Shown here in pieces: positions 46,402 to 48,962 of a stretch of 48,962 bases of DNA. The stretch's first letter is position 1. Each line of letters starts with the position of its first letter. The notes beneath the pieces are model-generated. The model was not told the DNA's origin and searched no databases. It saw only the letters and a program-made list of their open reading frames with translations. The stretch covers positions 1 to 48,962 of the forward strand of contig JALLBK010000003.1 in NCBI GenBank assembly GCA_036940085.1, written 5' to 3'. Made by a program: the position numbers and the translations under genes. The stretch comes from Discostella pseudostelligera (Eukaryota > Bacillariophyta > Thalassiosirophyceae > Thalassiosirales > Thalassiosiraceae).

Positions 46402-47818
46402 CTACCATCCACAACCCTCATGGATCCTTGGGCACTTTAAACAGCGCTTAGGCTTCACAAAGTATCTACAAGTATCGGTTACAACCAGACGATTGTCGAG
46501 TCCTCAGCCCTTCCTTAATTTGTGCTACGTTTCTTGGTAGTTTGCAATCTCCACTCCCGACGGACGTTTTGGTCTCCCCACACCCTTCGACAATAGCATT
46601 ACATATATTTCTGCCCTGCTTATATGATTTCCGACGGTGTATTGAGAATATGATAAAGCGGTGCTTGAATTCCCACGCGACAATAATGTCCCGACTGCCT
46701 CATGCGATATCCCTTTACTCGGAAGTTTAGAAATCGTAAACATAGGCATGTATTTACTGCTCAACTACCCATGACACCGCGTCAGATTTATGAACCATAT
46801 TCATATTCCCATTTTCAAACCAACCTATTCGAAAGCAAAACACCGAAAGATATTCCAATAGTCAGGGGTTAATTCATGGCAAGTAATGTGAGCACAAGTC
46901 AAAGCGAGTAACTTCGCCTAAAAGGAGTCAAGTACACGCGATCATATGTGCACAGTAAATCAATTTCGCCCTAAATATTATTTCGTTCCGCATTCCATTG
47001 TGAGGAAATTATTGTGCAATGGAAGCGGCTGTGTGATGGGCAATATTTTTGCATGGGTTATCGCCACGGATTCACTCACCATGATGATGATGATGATGAT
47101 GATGATGGTTACTCTAGAGAGAGAAAGCCCAATGCCAAATACAGATCAGACGCAGACTCAGAGTTCATGATTTTGATATGATTCGAGGAGATGGAGAATG
47201 GCGATTATGTAATGGTAGTGGCGGCGGCGGCGAATGAAGTGCTCGCGACGGAGGCTGATTTGATGACCGAGACGTTCGTCGAGAAATCTCTTCCGATATT
47301 TCACCAAGGATCATTCGCCCCATGCCCATTCAGTGCAAACATCTCTCGAATGACGGCACTGTCAATGTCGATGGACGGCAATGGCGGTCAGGTCTGGTGC
47401 GTAAGTACGGCGGCGGCAATCTCATATCTCATGGTCCACTGGAATTTTTGTGCGGTGGAGGGGAGGGAGGTCGGTGGGCGGGCGACGGAAGGACGATGGA
47501 CGGCAGCTGGCACCTGACTTCCACGTGGAAGAAAGAGTCAATAGATTCCACCGTGGTCGGTACATACTATCTCTCATCTCTAGGGTGTTCGACGGACGGA
47601 CGACGATCGCTGCGTCGCGAACAAAGAGAAAAAGAACAATGCGAAAGCAACACTTCCTTCGAACCATGGCAGCCGCGGCCGCCCCTAGCGCGTAGTGAAC
47701 TTACCAGCCCACCGCTGGGGAGACTCACTGCGATCCTCTCTAGCACCTAGCAACCGCTAGCCGCAGCAAGCCCAGCAGCAGCAGCAGCCACAGCAACCTA
47801 CAGCAACACAGCGCCTCC
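46402..47818. other. 1.4 kb intergenic region, no supported gene
   Basis: No domain-bearing frame is seen on either strand. An ATG frame at 47191-47400 is followed by a consensus GTAAGT donor at 47401 and could be a 5' exon. Its best continuation (from a TAG acceptor near 47580) is Lys/Asn-rich and weak, so it is not called. The region has a GAT microsatellite (47081-47108) and TCGACGGACGG near 47589. The CAG-rich stretch 47765-47812 is probably the 5' UTR of the BSD gene. Confidence 0.5.
47081..47108. repeat. (ATG)n microsatellite
   Basis: Nine perfect ATG/GAT trinucleotide steps in tandem in gene-free DNA. Confidence 0.9.
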
Positions 47819-48940
47819 ATGACGTCCTGGTTCACCGGCGGCGGCTTGGGCGACACCCTCCTAGGTCTCAAGGACAAGGTGCAATCTCAAGTGAATAATA
47901 TCGACCCCAATCTACTAAAGAAATTAACTCTTCAATCGGACGAACTCGTCTCGGAGCGGCAGCGCATCGACGAGGAGGAACGACGGAAGGAGGCGGTTCG
48001 CGAAACGTTGTCGGAGATATTGCCATGGGAGACGCGAGATGAAGAGATGGAGATATTAGTCGAAGAGTGCAAGGAGGTGATTCTTAATTTAAGTTCCAAT
48101 GATGAGACATTTACGGGGCCGTTTGTGTTGCCGGGAGGGTTGGCGTCAAATGACAGAGACGGAGAAGAGGCCGACGGCGACGCAGACGACGACGACAAGG
48201 TAGCGGACGAGGATGAGAATTCGAATCGGAGAGCCGCCGAAGACTTGGCCGCGGCGGAACAATCCGCAACAAAATTATCAAAGTTACAATCACTCCCTAC
48301 ACTGCTGGCAGACTTTGATCTCGATACGCACGTGGGTCTCATTCAACGCATGCTGAAAGTGGATCCCAAGCTGGTCGGCGCACATTCGCGGCTGTCGAGT
48401 GGAGGCCAACGAGAGGTGATATTTTGGAAGAATTACTTTTTCCATTGTGCATATACACGATATGAGGCTGGTCTGAGCATTGATGAAATTTGGTCGAATG
48501 AGCCTCGTCGACCAGCGTCGACTACTAACACACCAACGGCATTGGAGAACGATGAACCGTCAGAGGATTTCGATTTTGTGCAGACAGCAGAACAGTCGGA
48601 TGATGGGGAGGTTGTATTTGATTCTGTCTCTGCATTGACATATTTGGGGATTGATGTAGTAGGGGCGACAGGTGGTGCCAGTGATGCCGCCCAGCGACCT
48701 ATCGTTGCAGGAGCAACAGCATCAACGTCAACAGCATTTACTTCAACGTCAATCTCTCCTCCATCCACTCCACAACGGGATATCACTTACAAAAGATCAT
48801 CTATTACAAACTCTGATTCTGATGTTGAACTATTGGGTAGCGGTGGCGCTGATTATGAATTTGTCGCTAGTGGTGGTGCTGGGGATGATGGCTCAATAGA
48901 TGAGTTGGAAGCAGAAATCGCAGCTGCGCTAGGTGATTAA
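47819..48940 (+). CDS. BSD-domain protein
   Basis: A single exon of 373 residues. An N-terminal helical segment (GLKDKVQSQVNNIDPNLLKK) and a charged helix (DEEERRKEAVRETLSEILPW) precede an acidic Asp/Glu-rich linker. A BSD domain at about residues 170-220 has the signature Phe-Trp pair in VIFWKNYFFHCAYTRYEAGL, after HVGLIQRMLKVDPKLVGAHS. The C-terminus is Ser/Thr/Gly-rich with acidic patches (DELEAEIAAALGD). BSD domains occur in TFIIH p62, synapse-associated and DOS2-like proteins. This arrangement (N-terminal helix, single BSD, disordered tail) resembles the SYAP1/BSDC1 type, with roles in signalling or trafficking that are not settled. Confidence 0.82.
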   Translation: MTSWFTGGGLGDTLLGLKDKVQSQVNNIDPNLLKKLTLQSDELVSERQRIDEEERRKEAVRETLSEILPWETRDEEMEILVEECKEVILNLSSNDETFTGPFVLPGGLASNDRDGEEADGDADDDDKVADEDENSNRRAAEDLAAAEQSATKLSKLQSLPTLLADFDLDTHVGLIQRMLKVDPKLVGAHSRLSSGGQREVIFWKNYFFHCAYTRYEAGLSIDEIWSNEPRRPASTTNTPTALENDEPSEDFDFVQTAEQSDDGEVVFDSVSALTYLGIDVVGATGGASDAAQRPIVAGATASTSTAFTSTSISPPSTPQRDITYKRSSITNSDSDVELLGSGGADYEFVASGGAGDDGSIDELEAEIAAALGD

Positions 48941-48962
48941 ATGACCGAGACTACTGATACAT

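Noticed and set aside
46525..46764. 79-codon minus-strand frame that briefly looked like a retroelement fragment
   Set aside because: No reverse transcriptase, integrase or repeat structure nearby; too short to support.
47191..47400. Possible first exon starting MENGDYVM and ending at a GTAAGT donor
   Set aside because: Without a convincing downstream exon or family match it remains noise; RNA-seq over 47191-47700 would decide.

Overview
The window is nuclear DNA of a eukaryotic alga, most likely a centric diatom or close stramenopile. Genes are intron-poor, with short GT-AG introns (about 66-156 nt). Several predicted proteins begin with a hydrophobic signal peptide followed by Phe at the predicted cleavage site (SASA/F, VVDA/F, PAAA/F), the bipartite plastid-targeting pattern typical of diatoms. 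The gene set (ATG9, SERCA-type Ca2+ ATPase, TMED/p24, UBE2D, glycerate 2-kinase, Npt-like nucleotide transporter) fits. This assignment is inference; no species is claimed. No transposon, CRISPR array, rRNA or convincing tRNA was seen.

Layout from left to right: gene-free 5' part; UBE2D-like E2 (+); FMN-dependent 2-hydroxy acid dehydrogenase (+); TPR-methyltransferase with signal peptide (-); PHO88/SND3-ankyrin fusion (+); REX-type DEDDh exonuclease in four exons (-); plastid-type aldo-keto reductase (+); TrhO rhodanese/RluA pseudouridine synthase fusion (-); ATG9 (+); Npt/TLC-like transporter (-); plastid CobW GTPase with Cys/His repeats (+); 2OG-Fe(II) oxygenase (-); long coiled-coil protein (+); RRM protein with a mitochondrial-type N-terminus (-); glycerate 2-kinase (-); small acidic Ser-rich protein (+); unknown plastid-type membrane protein (+); seven-exon P2A Ca2+ ATPase (-); TilS (+); TMED/p24 (-); BTB/KCTD-like protein (+); a 1.4 kb gap; BSD-domain protein (+). 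Exons were joined by eye from splice sites, reading phase and family continuity.

The genes mostly alternate in strand, so short divergent promoters (about 370-630 bp) alternate with very tight convergent 3' ends (4 to about 170 bp between stop codons). ATG9 and the transporter end 4 bp apart. Almost every divergent promoter carries one or more E2F-like elements (ATGGCGGGAAG / TTTGGCGGGAA). Some also carry an exact 12-mer G-box (TTACACGTGGCA) or TGACGT/ACGTCA (CRE-like) clusters.

Functional themes: RNA and tRNA modification or processing (TilS, TrhO-RluA fusion, REX, RRM); endomembrane and protein targeting (SND3-ankyrin, p24, ATG9, SERCA); plastid and metal metabolism (CobW, AKR, unknown plastid protein); and possible photorespiratory steps (hydroxy acid dehydrogenase, glycerate kinase). 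The points most worth a second look are the two domain fusions, the Cys/His repeat array in the CobW protein, the signal-peptide-like start of the Ca2+ ATPase, and the shared promoter grammar.
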